Positions 34,187 to 46,400 of a DNA stretch of 64,000 nucleotides are shown one piece after another (the first letter of the stretch is position 1; each line of letters opens with the position of its first letter). The notes beneath the pieces were generated by a model. That model searched no databases. It worked only from the letters and a program-made list of their open reading frames with translations, and was not told the origin of the DNA. The stretch covers positions 496,001-560,000 of the forward strand of contig NW_026516214.1 of the NCBI RefSeq assembly GCF_025602895.1, written 5' to 3'. Position numbers and translations under genes: made by a program. The DNA comes from Polychytrium aggregatum (taxonomy: Eukaryota; Chytridiomycota; Chytridiomycetes; Polychytriales).

Positions 34187-35554
34187 ATGACTGTTATGGC
34201 ATCGCAAAACATATTCTCGGTTTCGTCATCGTCAGTGACTCTCGATCGCCCCAATGCGCCGTACATTGACTACTTCAAAAAGCAGATGCGCAATCTCTTT
34301 GAAGTCTGGCACATCATCGAAATCAACATGCCTCTTCTCAAGATCCTGTGTGGCGTTCATATTGTATGCACGCCGGATCGTGGGTCCTGCTGCGTTCGCA
34401 CCCGTCGGTCTCCCGGGCTCTGTTGGCATCCGGCTTGATGTCTCCAAGGCAGAAAGCTCGACCAGAGCCATATTCCTTTGGCCCCGCTGTCCAAGCACCG
34501 GGATTGCTTGACGCGTATGTTTCTCACCCCGCCCATCGCCGGGGCTCCTCTGTCGGTTTGGACTGAACCCGCCTCGTTTCGTTGCCGCAGATCGTTGGTA
34601 TCGTTTTTGCCGCCATACAAAGCTTCCCAACTTATCTTTACCAGGAGTATGGGCCGATAGGCGTCATCTATCCAAACACATGGGTTTACATTCTACAGAT
34701 CCTGGCAAATCTGGTAGGCTGGTGTCCAGTCCGATAGAGGGCAGACTCACTGGAGCCTATGCTATTCCCTCACCGCGTCTCTTCCCGGTCTGCCTCGCTG
34801 GTTGAACTCCAGTTGGTGCTATTTACAGTCCACCACGACTCTTTCAAGTTCGCCAAGATCACAAAAGTTGTCTATGCGAGGCTTTTACTCAGTGTCAGTT
34901 GCCGATCGCATCAGCACAGCACGGCCGTAATTTCGGTAGAACACGACCCATCCGTGCGAGCCACACTCAGTAACCATTCATTTATGCGACAGTGTGTTAT
35001 CATATCGATCATCACGGGCATGGTCATGGCCATATACTACATGATCTACGTAAACTCTATATTCAGTGCAGACATTCTGTGTCGCGAAAGTAAGCTTCTG
35101 TATTGCTGGTGGCACTCCTTTGCCGAGAGCAGGCCCTGAGCATCTCTTCCCAAACAGCGACCGTATGCAACTGCCCGAACACACCGAGCTGTGTCTGGAA
35201 CGGCAGCGGAAACGTCGGAAACTACACCGAATGCGCCAGCCAAATTGCAAAGGTTCAGCAAATCACCTCCGACATCAGCCCAAATATCGGGTTCGCCCTG
35301 TTCTTTCTTGCATTCCAGGTACATCGTGGCGAGGAGCAGCAACCCCCTTTGGATGCATGCCGTCTTTGGTGTGGGATACTCTTACGGCGCACCACGACTC
35401 ACACTGACATCCTTCACCCTCGCTTGGGCAGCTGTGCGTGGTTCACTTGATTGTGGCCCAGCAGATTCATTTGATGGATTCCGGAACGGCCTGGGATCAT
35501 GAAGAAAAGGACAAAGACAGATCGAAATATGATGTGTCCAAGGCATCCAATTGA
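34187..35554 (+). CDS. unrecognised multi-pass membrane protein, multi-exon
   Basis: Several plus-strand pieces look like exons of one membrane protein. The start at 34187 leads to VTLDRPNAPYIDYFKKQM and IIEINMPLLKILCGVHI. An exon near 34589-34719 encodes IVGIVFAAIQSFPTYLYQEY and NTWVYILQILANL. One ending near 35090 encodes CVIISIITGMVMAIYYMIYV. Next comes an extracellular-looking Cys-rich piece (TATVCNCPNTPSCVWNGSG) and a helix ISPNIGFALFFLAFQ. The last exon reads LCVVHLIVAQQIHLMDSG and a charged tail to TGA at 35552-35554. I do not recognise the family. At least one further exon may lie between 34360 and 34560, so the protein sequence is incomplete. Confidence 0.5.
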
Positions 35555-36012
35555 ACACACGGAATCTGACGCATTTTTGCCGATCGCCCGTGCGAGCCCC
35601 GTTCGCCAAGCACCACCGCATCCATATCCATATCCATATCCATATCCATATCCATATCCATATCCATATCCATATCCATATCCATATCCATATCCATATC
35701 CATATCCAACAGCCTTTTTGCTTGAGGCACTGCGGTGTTGTCGGGGCCGCTCTTGCTCATTCTTGTGTTGTGAACATGATCTACAAAAGCCACTCTATGG
35801 ACGGGCATGTCGTTTGTGTGGAGGGCGGTGGGTGCCCTGCCGTCCAATCAGGCAATCGGGCAGCATTTCGGTTTGTGCAGGCGGGATTGGCCCGAGCCAC
35901 GCCAAGGGTGCCCTTGCCTTGCGGAATCCATCCCTTGCTTGTTGCAAACTATCGTCCCGGCTGTCAGTCCGTCATATTGCTTCGCTATATCGAAACGTCG
36001 CCGTGGCTGCAA
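35555..36012. other. intergenic containing the CCATAT microsatellite
   Basis: Spacer between the membrane gene stop and the ANCHR-like start. The microsatellite occupies its first third; the rest holds no supported gene. Confidence 0.5.
35619..35708. repeat. (CCATAT)n hexanucleotide microsatellite, about 15 copies
   Basis: A near-perfect ccatat array of about 90 bp in the spacer between the unrecognised membrane gene and the ANCHR-like gene. Because the unit is a multiple of three it stays open in several frames (reading HI, PY or, on minus, MD dipeptides). It lies past one stop codon and 300 bp before the next start, so it is not coding by this annotation. Confidence 0.95.
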
Positions 36013-37441
36013 ATGTCGGATCTTGATAAAGAACTCGAAGCCCGTCTCCAAAGGCTCAAGAACAACAGCATTGGAACTGCCGGCTTTCCGACGTCCGTGT
36101 CCGCCCCTCTGAAAACGCCCGCTATCCAACCCCCCCCCCATAAGCAACACGGCAGAGTCCGTCCTGCCCGGAAATCGTTGCAAGCATCGCTCACAGCACC
36201 AAAGCACTCCGAGAAACATTACTAATCGGCTTGCAACTAATCTCACCCAACATACACAGCGATGATGAGCTCACAGACCGGCTGCGAAAGCTCACGGGGC
36301 ATGATCCGATTGCTCTGGCTCCTGGATTACCCAAGACCTCTGCGGAAACCCCGCAAGTTGATCCGCTTTCGGACCTGCTGGGTGAGAGCGAAGCACTGGA
36401 GCGGGATCTCGAGCAACTCACCGTTCCAAGGTAGGCGGCATTTCGACGAAGGGCATCCGGCTCAACAGTCTTTCGCGGCTGGATGGGACTCGGTGCGATA
36501 CTTGAGGAGCTGTTGGCCGAGTCGAGGGAAGAAATGGCATTGAAGGAATCATCAAGGTCGAGAGATGCACCACTTGCCCATTCCAGCGCCACCAATCGCT
36601 CATATCTGGCTGCCACTTGCTTCTGTTCAGATGCCCCGTCCCTGGCGACGTTGCCGAAGCGGTTCCACACTATGTTGACTTTACCTCGCTTGTCCTAACG
36701 TCTCCCGTTGGAACGATCATGCCAACGCCGCCTGTGGACAAGACGAGAGCAATGGCATCGGATGAGGTCTCAGATCTTATCCGTCAGTTCCAGAAAGAAG
36801 TGGAGCTGGAGCGCAAGTATGGGCCGCTCCAGGGTGGCGGACTGGGCACGGCCCGCGATGACGGGAATGGAGGCGACGACGAGTTCCAGAAAATGGCCGA
36901 AGATCGACTCCGAAGTCTCAAAGAATTCACGCTGGATAAGAGTCCGGAGCCAGACGCATCAGTAGACACCGCCGGAAAAGACCGTCCTGCAGTCGCCTCT
37001 GCCGGCCACGAGAGTCCAAGGGTCCAGCTCCGAACCCGCAAGAACGAGCTACAGGCACTCGGCGCTCCTCCCAAGCCCCCATCGCTTTCAGAGTTCAAGG
37101 CCCAGGACGAAACCGAAAGTCGCCCGTGGTGCTGTGAGTAGTCGACAACCGAGGCTTAGTCCGATTGCCAGGACATCGAGATATCTCGTTTGTGAGCTGG
37201 AATGCTGTGACTGCAAAGGTTCGTTGCCATAAAAGTCGTGGCTGCTTATTCTCTTTTTCGACTGATGGGATACGGGACTCCTGTTGGGTATTTAGGCATC
37301 TGCAACCAAGACGCCACCTTGATATGCGAAAGCTGCGACGACGACTACTACTGCAGCAAATGCTGGAAGCAGGGCCATTACGAAACAACAGGGCTGGATC
37401 CTGAGCTCCGGTTCCATATCCCAAAGAAGCTCGCCAAGTAG
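36013..37441 (+). CDS. ANCHR/ZFYVE19-like protein with C-terminal B-box-type zinc finger, multi-exon
   Basis: Resembles the abscission/NoCut checkpoint regulator family (human ZFYVE19/ANCHR), which binds ESCRT-III and VPS4 at the midbody. The N-terminus MSDLDKELEARLQRLK and the next exon DDELTDRLRKLTGHDP look like the MIM-type helices of that family. A central exon has a coiled-coil-like SDLIRQFQKEVELERKYG. The last two exons join at TGC-T/GC to make the zinc finger WCCICNQDATLICESC plus DDDYYCSKCWKQGH, ending at the TAG at 37439-37441. Human ANCHR has an N-terminal FYVE finger; none is visible here, so membrane targeting may differ. Exon borders between 36080 and 36740 are unresolved. Confidence 0.7.
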
Positions 37442-38022
37442 CAACGACACAGGCTCGAGCATAGTAAGGTGATGCAAGTGTGCGTCGCCAGCTGACCGGA
37501 ATGCTATGGAGGGGTTGCTTCGAGGCGCTGTCGCTGGCATCGAACCGAGGCATTCCAAGTACCTGGTCGAGCTAAGAGCTACAGTGTATCAGCTTCCGAG
37601 ACCATATATCCCTTATCATCAAAAGATATCGCTCGTTTTCGAAGGTGTAGCGGCGCGCAGCCTCTCCGGTTCGCTGCTGGGATGCGTGAATGGAAGTGCG
37701 TTGCGGCCAAGGCATGGCGCTGTTTCGATCCGGATGCATGGTGCTGTTTCGATCCGGATGCATGGTGCTGTTTCGATCCGGATGCATGACATACCGGATA
37801 CATAACGCTGGTATACATCGGCTGGCAGCAGCACAGCACTCGCATTCATATCAGTGATTTTGTCGGTGATCGTGAAGAAGGCAATGCCCTTATGTATTAG
37901 AGTATCGGAGTAGCATAGTAGAGGGGATAGCCGTTGGCGCGGACTCGATTCGAGTGACTTTGATCCCAGCAGGTTGTATGCTAGCATCGATTGTGCGGTA
38001 GAGCCAGACCAGTGTTCCGGCA
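37442..38022. other. intergenic, between convergent gene ends
   Basis: Spacer between the ANCHR-like gene (+) and the coiled-coil gene (-). Contains a 24-bp tandem repeat (37712-37783). No supported gene. Confidence 0.5.
37712..37783. repeat. 24-bp tandem repeat, three copies
   Basis: Three copies of a 24-bp unit (gcatggygctgtttcgatcc plus ggat), differing only at one base in the first copy, followed by a partial fourth (gcatg). The unit is a multiple of three and stays open in frame, but lies between two gene ends. Confidence 0.9.
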
Positions 38023-40221
38023 TCACTTGTCAATTCCAAGATATACATTCCTCCGTTTACCGTATATACCATGGTCCTCGGTCGGATACGATGATATCGG
38101 CGCCAGGAGGTTCATATTCGACGCCTGTGATCCCTGGATGCCCAGGAGATTTCCACTCCGTGTGTGGCTGTCTCGGCCCTGGAACAAATGCGCAGAGCCG
38201 GCATCGCGATGCTTTGCGGACGCCCCTGCTGTGGAAGACCGCGAGCCATGTCTGCTCAGGCTGGATGAAGTAGCGAGACCCCGAGCATCCAGGACAGACG
38301 CAGATGGATTGTTTCCCAGCACATTGATGCTCTGGCGAGACAACTGCCCCAATCCCATGGTGCTGTGCGGCACCACCAGTTGGTCATACAAGCCGGGCTG
38401 AAACCGCTCCGATATTGACCGGAGTTCGTCCAGCTGGGCTTTCATATTGGGGGCATTCAGGATGATGAGCTCGCGCGCCAGCTGGGATGTCTCGGTGATA
38501 ACCTCTGGTATCAGCTTGAGCATATGATCGGTGTGGTTCATCAGCATGCTCTGTTCCTTCTGCAGAGCCTCGATGTCAAGACGAAGCTCGAAGCACTCTC
38601 GTGTCTTTGACAGGATTTCGTGCTCTAGATTTCGCTCGATCGATTCAATCTTCTCTACTTCGGGTGCCATGATCCCTGGAGGTATGTAGTGATCAGGAAT
38701 AGCCTGCTTCCGCGAGACCGCCACCGCTGTCACAAACGTTACTGCCGAGGGCGATCGACGCATGGAGACAACGCTCTGAGAGCGAGACGGCATAGAAACT
38801 ACACTTTGAGACCGAGACGGTACCGCAACGACGCTCTGGGAGCGAGACTGCTGCCATCGAATGTCATCAAGGTCCGCTTGTTGATCTTCCTCGGACGGTT
38901 GACTTTTATCGAGGTCGGGGGCTCGGTCTACGTTTATGACCGGCACATCCATCGCAGTGTCGGCTTGTGTGACTTCCTGAGCGAGAGCAATGCTACTCCG
39001 GTACCATCGGTTGGTCTCGAGGTTGGTCTCGAGGTTGGTCTCGAGGTTGGTCTCGAGGTTGGTCGCATCAAGGCCTGGCTTCTCTGTTTGTGGAAGTGTG
39101 CTCGCATTCGACTGGATAACAGCCACTGGGTCAGGCTCGGACACGCCGGCCTCGGTTCCAGTACTCTCCATAGCCGGGATGGCAACTCCAGGAAGTAGGA
39201 AGCTAGGACGGCCGTCTCGACCCATGGATTCAGGTACATTTGCTTGGGCAGCACGTTCATTGGCGTTTTCAATTACCCCCGTTGAGAAAGAGCGTTCGCA
39301 TCCAATGTCTCGTTCTTCAAATGGTGTGTTTTCAAGCCCTGCACGCACTGTTTGCATCGTGGGATCTCCATTTGCTGCCGCTGGTTCGACTTGGCTCCAA
39401 GCGTGCTGCTGCTCCGGCCCCGACACTGCAGATGAGCCGGGATCACCGCCATCCTCGCTCAGAGTCGCCTGGGTTACTTTTGGATCCTCCAGGAGCCTAA
39501 TAATCAGCTCCGGCTTCAGATTCAGGTCCGTCTCCGGCCCATCCGATAGACTTGTGGTGGAGGCATCGGCTGCCAATTTCTTGTGTGATGGCGCAAAGAG
39601 CTTCTTGTCGAGCTCTTTCTCGAGATCCTGACTCCATTCAAGCCCAGATATATGAGCAACAACCCCGATTTCTTGAGTCTCGATCGTAGGATCGCCTACC
39701 AATGCTGCGCTGCCAACAAAGCTGATATTGGATGGAGACTTGGACGACAGCCCGAGCCGCGACCTGCTGACCCTGCTGGGATGCGACAAGGGAGGCTTAA
39801 GCTCGCTTCGAGATGCACTGTGCAAGCCCCTGGGGTCATAGGTCGTCTGCGACGGGCTCCTTGGACGCTTGGCATCTGATAACCGAGGCAGAATGCGGTC
39901 TGTCGAACTCGAGACTATTTCATCGGTACTTTCAACCTGGAGAGAAGCGGAGCCGATATCTTGGGCGACCGAGCGCGAGACCGAGGCATTTCCTGGATGG
40001 AGGCCTCCAAGAGTCGGCAGATTGACCCGAGAGCTACTTGCCGATGAATTTGCCTTGGAGCTCTGCTTCAAAGATCGATTCATGTTTGGTAGAGCAGGTC
40101 GGGCAATCGCTCGGCAGCACCACAGCTCATTTAGCTTGGAGATGGAATTGTCGGTGTCCGAGTGCCTCCCAATCATGGATGCATATGTCGCTTGGGAGCA
40201 TATGTCCTCTGAGTACAGCAT
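38023..40221 (-). CDS. unrecognised coiled-coil protein with internal peptide repeats, up to 732 residues
   Basis: One uninterrupted frame. The first Met is at 40221; a later Met at 40083 (MNRSLKQSSKANSS) is an equally good start. The N-terminal two thirds are Ser/Pro/Glu-rich and probably disordered. Near residues 395-412 is a perfect 4-residue repeat (NLET x4, from a 12-bp DNA repeat near 39010-39060). Near 465-500 SRSQSVV occurs three times. A C-terminal coiled coil follows (VEKIESIERNLEHEILSKTR, then LRLDIEALQKEQSMLM and ITETSQLARELIIL), then a Ser-rich tail. The protein family is unknown to me. The long frame, lack of introns and coherent coiled coil support coding. It could be a cytoskeletal or basal-body protein, but that is a guess. 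Confidence 0.7.
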   Translation of the reverse strand: MLYSEDICSQATYASMIGRHSDTDNSISKLNELWCCRAIARPALPNMNRSLKQSSKANSSASSSRVNLPTLGGLHPGNASVSRSVAQDIGSASLQVESTDEIVSSSTDRILPRLSDAKRPRSPSQTTYDPRGLHSASRSELKPPLSHPSRVSRSRLGLSSKSPSNISFVGSAALVGDPTIETQEIGVVAHISGLEWSQDLEKELDKKLFAPSHKKLAADASTTSLSDGPETDLNLKPELIIRLLEDPKVTQATLSEDGGDPGSSAVSGPEQQHAWSQVEPAAANGDPTMQTVRAGLENTPFEERDIGCERSFSTGVIENANERAAQANVPESMGRDGRPSFLLPGVAIPAMESTGTEAGVSEPDPVAVIQSNASTLPQTEKPGLDATNLETNLETNLETNLETNRWYRSSIALAQEVTQADTAMDVPVINVDRAPDLDKSQPSEEDQQADLDDIRWQQSRSQSVVAVPSRSQSVVSMPSRSQSVVSMRRSPSAVTFVTAVAVSRKQAIPDHYIPPGIMAPEVEKIESIERNLEHEILSKTRECFELRLDIEALQKEQSMLMNHTDHMLKLIPEVITETSQLARELIILNAPNMKAQLDELRSISERFQPGLYDQLVVPHSTMGLGQLSRQSINVLGNNPSASVLDARGLATSSSLSRHGSRSSTAGASAKHRDAGSAHLFQGRDSHTRSGNLLGIQGSQASNMNLLAPISSYPTEDHGIYGKRRNVYLGIDK

Positions 40222-40414
40222 AGCGACGACGATCGCAAGTAAAGCTATATTTCCTTGAAGTTTGCTTCAGCAGCTCGGTCGTGAGAGCTCGACAGCCGTC
40301 CGTTCTTTGTTGAAACAAGCTGCCCATATTCAACTGAAGCCTTGGTTCTTCATCGAGCCTGTCCTCGGCAGAGCGGGTGCAACGCAACAAGCTCCACAGC
40401 AAGCTGTGCCGACT

Positions 40415-43400
40415 ATGGCTGAGGATAACGACCCACATCCTTATCAGAATGATCATATGGATCACACATTACAGGCCCAGGACTCTCTCAACGATGTTTC
40501 CGAAGACGGCACCGGCGCAACCGACCTGGGCGATGATGGTGTTCTAATCCAGCCTTGGAGAGTCGTCAAAAAGACCATCCAAGCAGCGGTATCAAGAGCA
40601 CCAAAGTCATTAGTTGGTGGCTCAGCCGAGCCGACGATCCTACCGATTACCATTCCACACGGATTCCAACAGATTCGGGCGCTACAGCACTCCCGGCCAA
40701 CTCTCAAATCCACAATCTACATTCCCTCACCGACGGTGGACTCGTTTGCGACTCTGGATTCCCACAATGCCCACTTTTGGCGAGGTCCAAACAGGATCAA
40801 GCACGTTGCGACGGGCGGCGAAAAGGGTGCCGGGAGCACGAGCTGCGCCGGTATCAACCGATGGATATATGTGAAAAAATGGAAAATGATCATCGCCGCA
40901 ACAGTACACCTTGAAATCAAGGTAAATCCGCTCTGCAGTTTCGTGCGTAGGAGCACCTAGATGTGGATCTGGAAGCCTCGCGAGTGTGGATATTCACCCA
41001 AGCAATGCTGTGGCGCCGAATAGATTCTGGACATTCGCTTCGAATTACTCACCTCAGCATCCAGCGTCAAGCCCGTGCTCAGGCAAGTTGCTTGGTGCCG
41101 CACTCTGATCACATTTCGCAACCGGGGGGGGGGCACTCTCTGCCCTGAGACTAAAGTGTCGCTGCCCAGAGCCAAGACATGTACTCAATTGCTGTCGCTT
41201 TGTAGCCTCGAGTTCAACGAGGAGAGCGAAGAGTTGATTGTCGCCGGGGTCGGAAACATTCGAGTAAGTATCGGGAAGCAAGAAGCTAGCTTCGAAGCGG
41301 AATTGGAATATACGAGGGCAGGACTTGCGGTAGTTTGTGATCGCATTCATCCCAACTCCCATGGCCCATCCTTCATCGGTTGAAACCAAGATATGGACCT
41401 TTGTGAAGAACGCAGAGACGTAGGTTAAATCTGCCTTGGCTTTCCAAGCCTGCTGATGCACCAGCATTTCTTATGAACGAACTGCTGAGCTGCCGGCCAT
41501 CTCCCAGGAATCGACTGCTCTACCTCTTCAATAGCACTCGAATTGTCATCGAGGATCTGCCACCAGAAGATTGGATCACTCAAACCCACTACCACAGACC
41601 AAGTAACCGGCTCTATGCAACTTCGGACAACAACGTATATGTGGGTAGAAAGTATCGTGATCGCGCGGAACAGAAGTTGGATCAGTGACTGGAACTACGG
41701 TCATATGCGCATGGTGTAGTGAATGTGCACTTTTGCTTGGTGCGATGCAGGTTGATGTCCAGTAAGACGGAGCTGCAGCCAGGAATGCAACCTTATAGGG
41801 ACGATAAAACATCCGCGCATTGTCGTCGCCCTCTTTATAGAGCCACAGTCCATGATCATGCAGTGCGTATGACACGTTACTCACAGAGATGATCGACGTA
41901 TAGATTTATGACTATGAAACAGGAGGTCTACTCGACAAGATGCGGTCGATACATGAGCTGTCGATCACATCTATGGTTTTCCACGACGTCATGGAGTGCA
42001 TGATAACGGCATCAAAAGATGCCTCCAGTGAGTTGGCTGTGCTCGGAACGGCGTAAGCAGCATCCATAGACTTTTTCTGACAGCGGTTCATCCGTTCTTT
42101 TGCAATGGTCATATGTTTTCGACTCAGTCAAAGTGTGGAACAACCAAAATTGCTTGATTCAAGAGCTCCGGGGACATTCAGGAGGAGTCACCGGACTGAT
42201 GGTTCCCGATCCCCTGAGCTCAAAGAACCAATTTGTGGTCTCCTGTGCCACCGACAACACAATCCGTCTGTGGAATCTCGAAACAGCGATCTGCATTTAC
42301 AGGCAAGGACCGATTCGCTTCAAGGGCAAGTCTCCTTGCAACAGCTCTGGCCGTCGTGCTGACCAAGTTCTTGTATATGTCGCCGCCTACACAATTACAG
42401 GATCCAACTAACCGAGCCGTGTCTTGGCATATGCTGGATGAAGCGAGATACGTTCTATCACTGGACCAAGGACAGTGTCACGATCTGGAATCTGAACAGA
42501 AGCTACTGCACCTTTACTTTTTTACGGTAGGGCAAGTTCCGATATCTGGCGAGCTTTGAGGGAGGAGACGGACGACTGGTCCGTTGAATCGGTATCTCAG
42601 GGGCAACGAGGCATTGTGGGCCCTTGATCTTGTACCGCCGACCACTTCAAGCCTATGCTTGGAATCTATTGCCTCTTGAGCCTGTGAATCATGGAAATGG
42701 CGCAATCGAAAGGAGATCTCGACCGGCACATTTCGGTTGCCTCGGTGCGTCTTCGTGTCTCTAAAATCCCATGACACTATGCAGATCTACGATAAACTCT
42801 ATCCACCGAATAGATGCTGCTGGACAGCCAGGCCGCATCGTATCCCTCAGCGACGATGGCTCGATAAGACTGATTTCTCCAGTAACAGGATTTGTCTTGC
42901 TTACGGGGCTTCCGATTATGCAAGATACACAAACGATCAGCATAGTCTATGATATGGCAAAAGGCGGGCAATCAGAACATGCATATTTCTGGCAAGCTGC
43001 GCTGCTGCACCGGTATGATGTGCAGGCATCCCAGGCTCTAACATTGAACACCGTGAATGGACCCATACCCGTAGACCTCATCTGGGCCTTGACCAGGCGG
43101 GGCGAAGTATCGGTATATAGCACCGCATCGAATCCATTTCGGATTATTGAGGACTGGAAAATGCAAGGTAAGATACAGTGATCCATCCGAGTTCCGCCAA
43201 TAGTATTCGACTAACATTCGTTGTACCAACTTACGAAATCCTAAGTCGGAAGGGAGAGACTCAAGTGCATCACGCCACTGGCTCATCCAACAGAAAAGGA
43301 TGGCATGTCTGGGCTGGAGACTGTCGCCGTGCTGGGTGGGACAGACAGCGGGCAAATTGTGATGTGCAGCATCCAGGCCGGTGGAAAACAGCACCCTTTA

Positions 43401-46400
43401 ATTCAGGCAAGCTCTGCATATGCATTCGGCAAACACAACTCCAAGGGCAGAGTGCATAACCAAGCATCGTTTGCCGAATTTGCAATACTTAGGCACACTT
43501 GTCGCCAACTACGTCGCTTATCATGGACCCTGTCCGCTCCAGAATGTTCAGTGGCGGGAAGGGTATGTATGCGCAAAGTACTACGACCCAAAGCCAATAT
43601 CACTGGTCTCACGCCTAATTATCCACGGCTCGCTACAACCAAAATTCAACGGCACTTTTGCTCCTGTGGATACCACAGATCAAATGATCAAGCTATGGTC
43701 GATTGACTCGAGCAACTTTTCTGCAGCCCAAGCACAGTCGATGGATATTTCAGGCACACATGCCGGATCCGGTCTCGCGGTGGAGCTTGTGGCCTCCGTA
43801 CAGATGCCAAACGGGTCTCCGTGCCACCTATGCTACAACCCTCGCCATGGCACGCTGTGTGCTGCAAGCGATATCAAAGGCATCTTCTTTTTCAGAGTAG
43901 AGGACACATTTGTTGGTAAGCACGACAGGTGCTGCGTTTTCGGCTTCGCTATATTCAAGCAGCAATCTGCCTCATTTTCTGCGACAGAATCCCGACGACA
44001 CAGCCAAGACGAAGATCACATAAAGGAAATCACGGATTTGTCATGTCACAGCGGACTCAATCTCTTCGCAACCTCCTCGCTTGATGGAATGGTCAAGATC
44101 TGGGATGGCTGCGAATCATCCTTGCTGAGAGAGATCCAGTTCGGCGAGCCGATCTACAGCGTTTGCTTTTGCAACCAGCGCGGAGATCTCTTGGTAGGCA
44201 TGTCGGACCAAATCGCCCTGATCAGAATCCAAGACTATTTGCCTCTGCAGGTCCTCAAATCCCTGCTTGAGGCTGGCGAATGGATCGATGACATCATTGA
44301 GGCACCCACGAAATTCGACTCCAACTTGGATTTTTGGTCTTTGTATCGCGATGAGCTGGAGAAGAAAGGGGAAGAGATCCAGTGGCATGTCGAGCGAAAG
44401 TAGGTATTATGGGTCCTGCTGCGAGCCCGGTTTGGCTTCTTGGTCGGTTGACATGCACCACACCCCGACCAGTCGCACAACGATTCGACCCGAGCTGCAG
44501 CTCGAGCCAACCCCCGAAAAGGCTAAGATGGTCAGTACCGTTGCAAGACCGTTTCCAGACCGCTTGATTTGATCATCTGCGCTCCCGAGCTTACAGGCAT
44601 GATGCCGAACTATTGCCGCATTTTAGTATCGAACAAGACGGATATTCCTCCAGAAAGAACGCCACAACTACGAGAAGGCACGGGACTGGGAAAACACGAC
44701 AATATACACCCAGGCTGCCTTCGCAGACTTTGACCCGTCTAACATTGAAGCAGTCTGGGGCCGGGGTAAGCTTCCTCTACCCAAGATACCAGGCGAGGAC
44801 GACGGAGATGCCGGCGACGACGATGCACAATCGCTCGAAGACATTGATATCAGCGAGGGCCGTAAGATTCTGGACAACTATATACGATATTCCAAGCTCC
44901 CACCCGTGCGACTAGCCGATATATTTGAAGAGCTAGCGAGACCCGGCTCTCCGCCGCCAAGCTACCAAGTAAGTCCACATTGCCCCAATGTACCGCGATG
45001 TTGGGATTTGCGCAATCAGGATTATGAGCCAATGTAGGCGACGCGCACCAACGAACATGTACTCTGCTTCTCCGAGATAGATCAAGAAGAAGAAAGTTGA
45101 TTCCAAGGACGATTTGCGAAACATCGAGATTGGAAAACTGCGCAGTCAGCGGTGGCTGGAAGAGCAGCAATACATGAGTAAGTTTGTCAATATCGCAGAA
45201 TTGATGGAAAGGGAGTCTTTCATAATAACACGAGCACTGCCATGGCTCTGTTCCCGTCGTGTCTCCTGGTCCCACTCCAAGTGAAGAGCCTCAACTCTCT
45301 CAAGATGGAGGCTGTCGATGCCTTGCCAGGATCGGCCAAAAAGCAGTCCTGGATGCTGAAAAAGGCCCAGGGCTTACAAATGACTGCTGAGGATGTCATG
45401 AAGAGAATGCAGGAAGTACAACCACCAAAACGAGCATTTGACGATCCGCGGTACCGATCTAAACGACCAAACCTCGGCAAGCATCTGCAGCAAATGGGGA
45501 TCTTGCCAAACTCGGTCGTGGCCGCATCCGCAGGGTCGGTGAAAAAGGCCCATGAGCGACAGAAGCGGGAGGCGGATGACAAGAGCAAATCGGAGGCCTT
45601 GGCACAACGACAGGCTGCGGTAAAGAACGCCAGGATCATCAAGCGCGCCCAGCTCCGGCAGCAAGCCCCTGACAGCTCGCGCCTGGAGGCTAGCTCGGAT
45701 TCGGAAGAGGAGGAGCCACCGAAAGTCAAACCCAAGCCCCGTGAGGCAGCAATTCTGGTGGAGAAGCCTGCTCCTATCAAAGCTGCGACGCCCCCCAAGC
45801 CCCCAGCTCTTGTTATCGAAAAAACAGAGCCCGTGCAAGCCGATGTTACCATCCTCCCGATCACGGAGTCTCAGCAACGTCATGCTCCAGAGAAATCTGA
45901 AGTCGAAACATTCGAGCTATCCACGGCCCCAGAAACACCCGAGCCCACAGACATATTCATCACGGAGGCGCTGCCAGTGGAGAGTGTCGCATCGACTCCA
46001 ATAGCCCCCGAATACTTGGGCACCAGCGAGCTGAGGGAGAAAACAGGAAATGTCATCCATCCAGTTTTGCACAAAAGGAAAGTCGAGTCCCCAAAGACAA
46101 ACCAGGAACCCAAGGCAACGGGCAGACGACCATTGGTATATGGGACCACGGCGGCCGCTCAGGCCATTCCTACCCTGAATATCCCTGAGATCAGGACCGA
46201 GGAAGACTCTGATTCCTGGAGCGGTACCGACTCAGAGGGCAGTGAGCGCGACTCTGATGGAGAGATATTTAGCTTGCCACTGCGACCCATCAAACCGACG
46301 GAGGCACAAAAAATCGCATCCAAGTTTTCCTGGGACTTATTCTATAAAGCCTCTGGGAAGCCAGGAGCATCATCGACACCTAAAGGCAGCTCTCTGAACA

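Noticed and set aside
35499-36225. Long plus-strand frames through the CCATAT array (HI and PY dipeptide proteins) and the minus-strand MD-repeat frame
   Set aside because: The hexanucleotide keeps frames open by chance. A clear stop of the preceding gene and the ANCHR-like start flank it.
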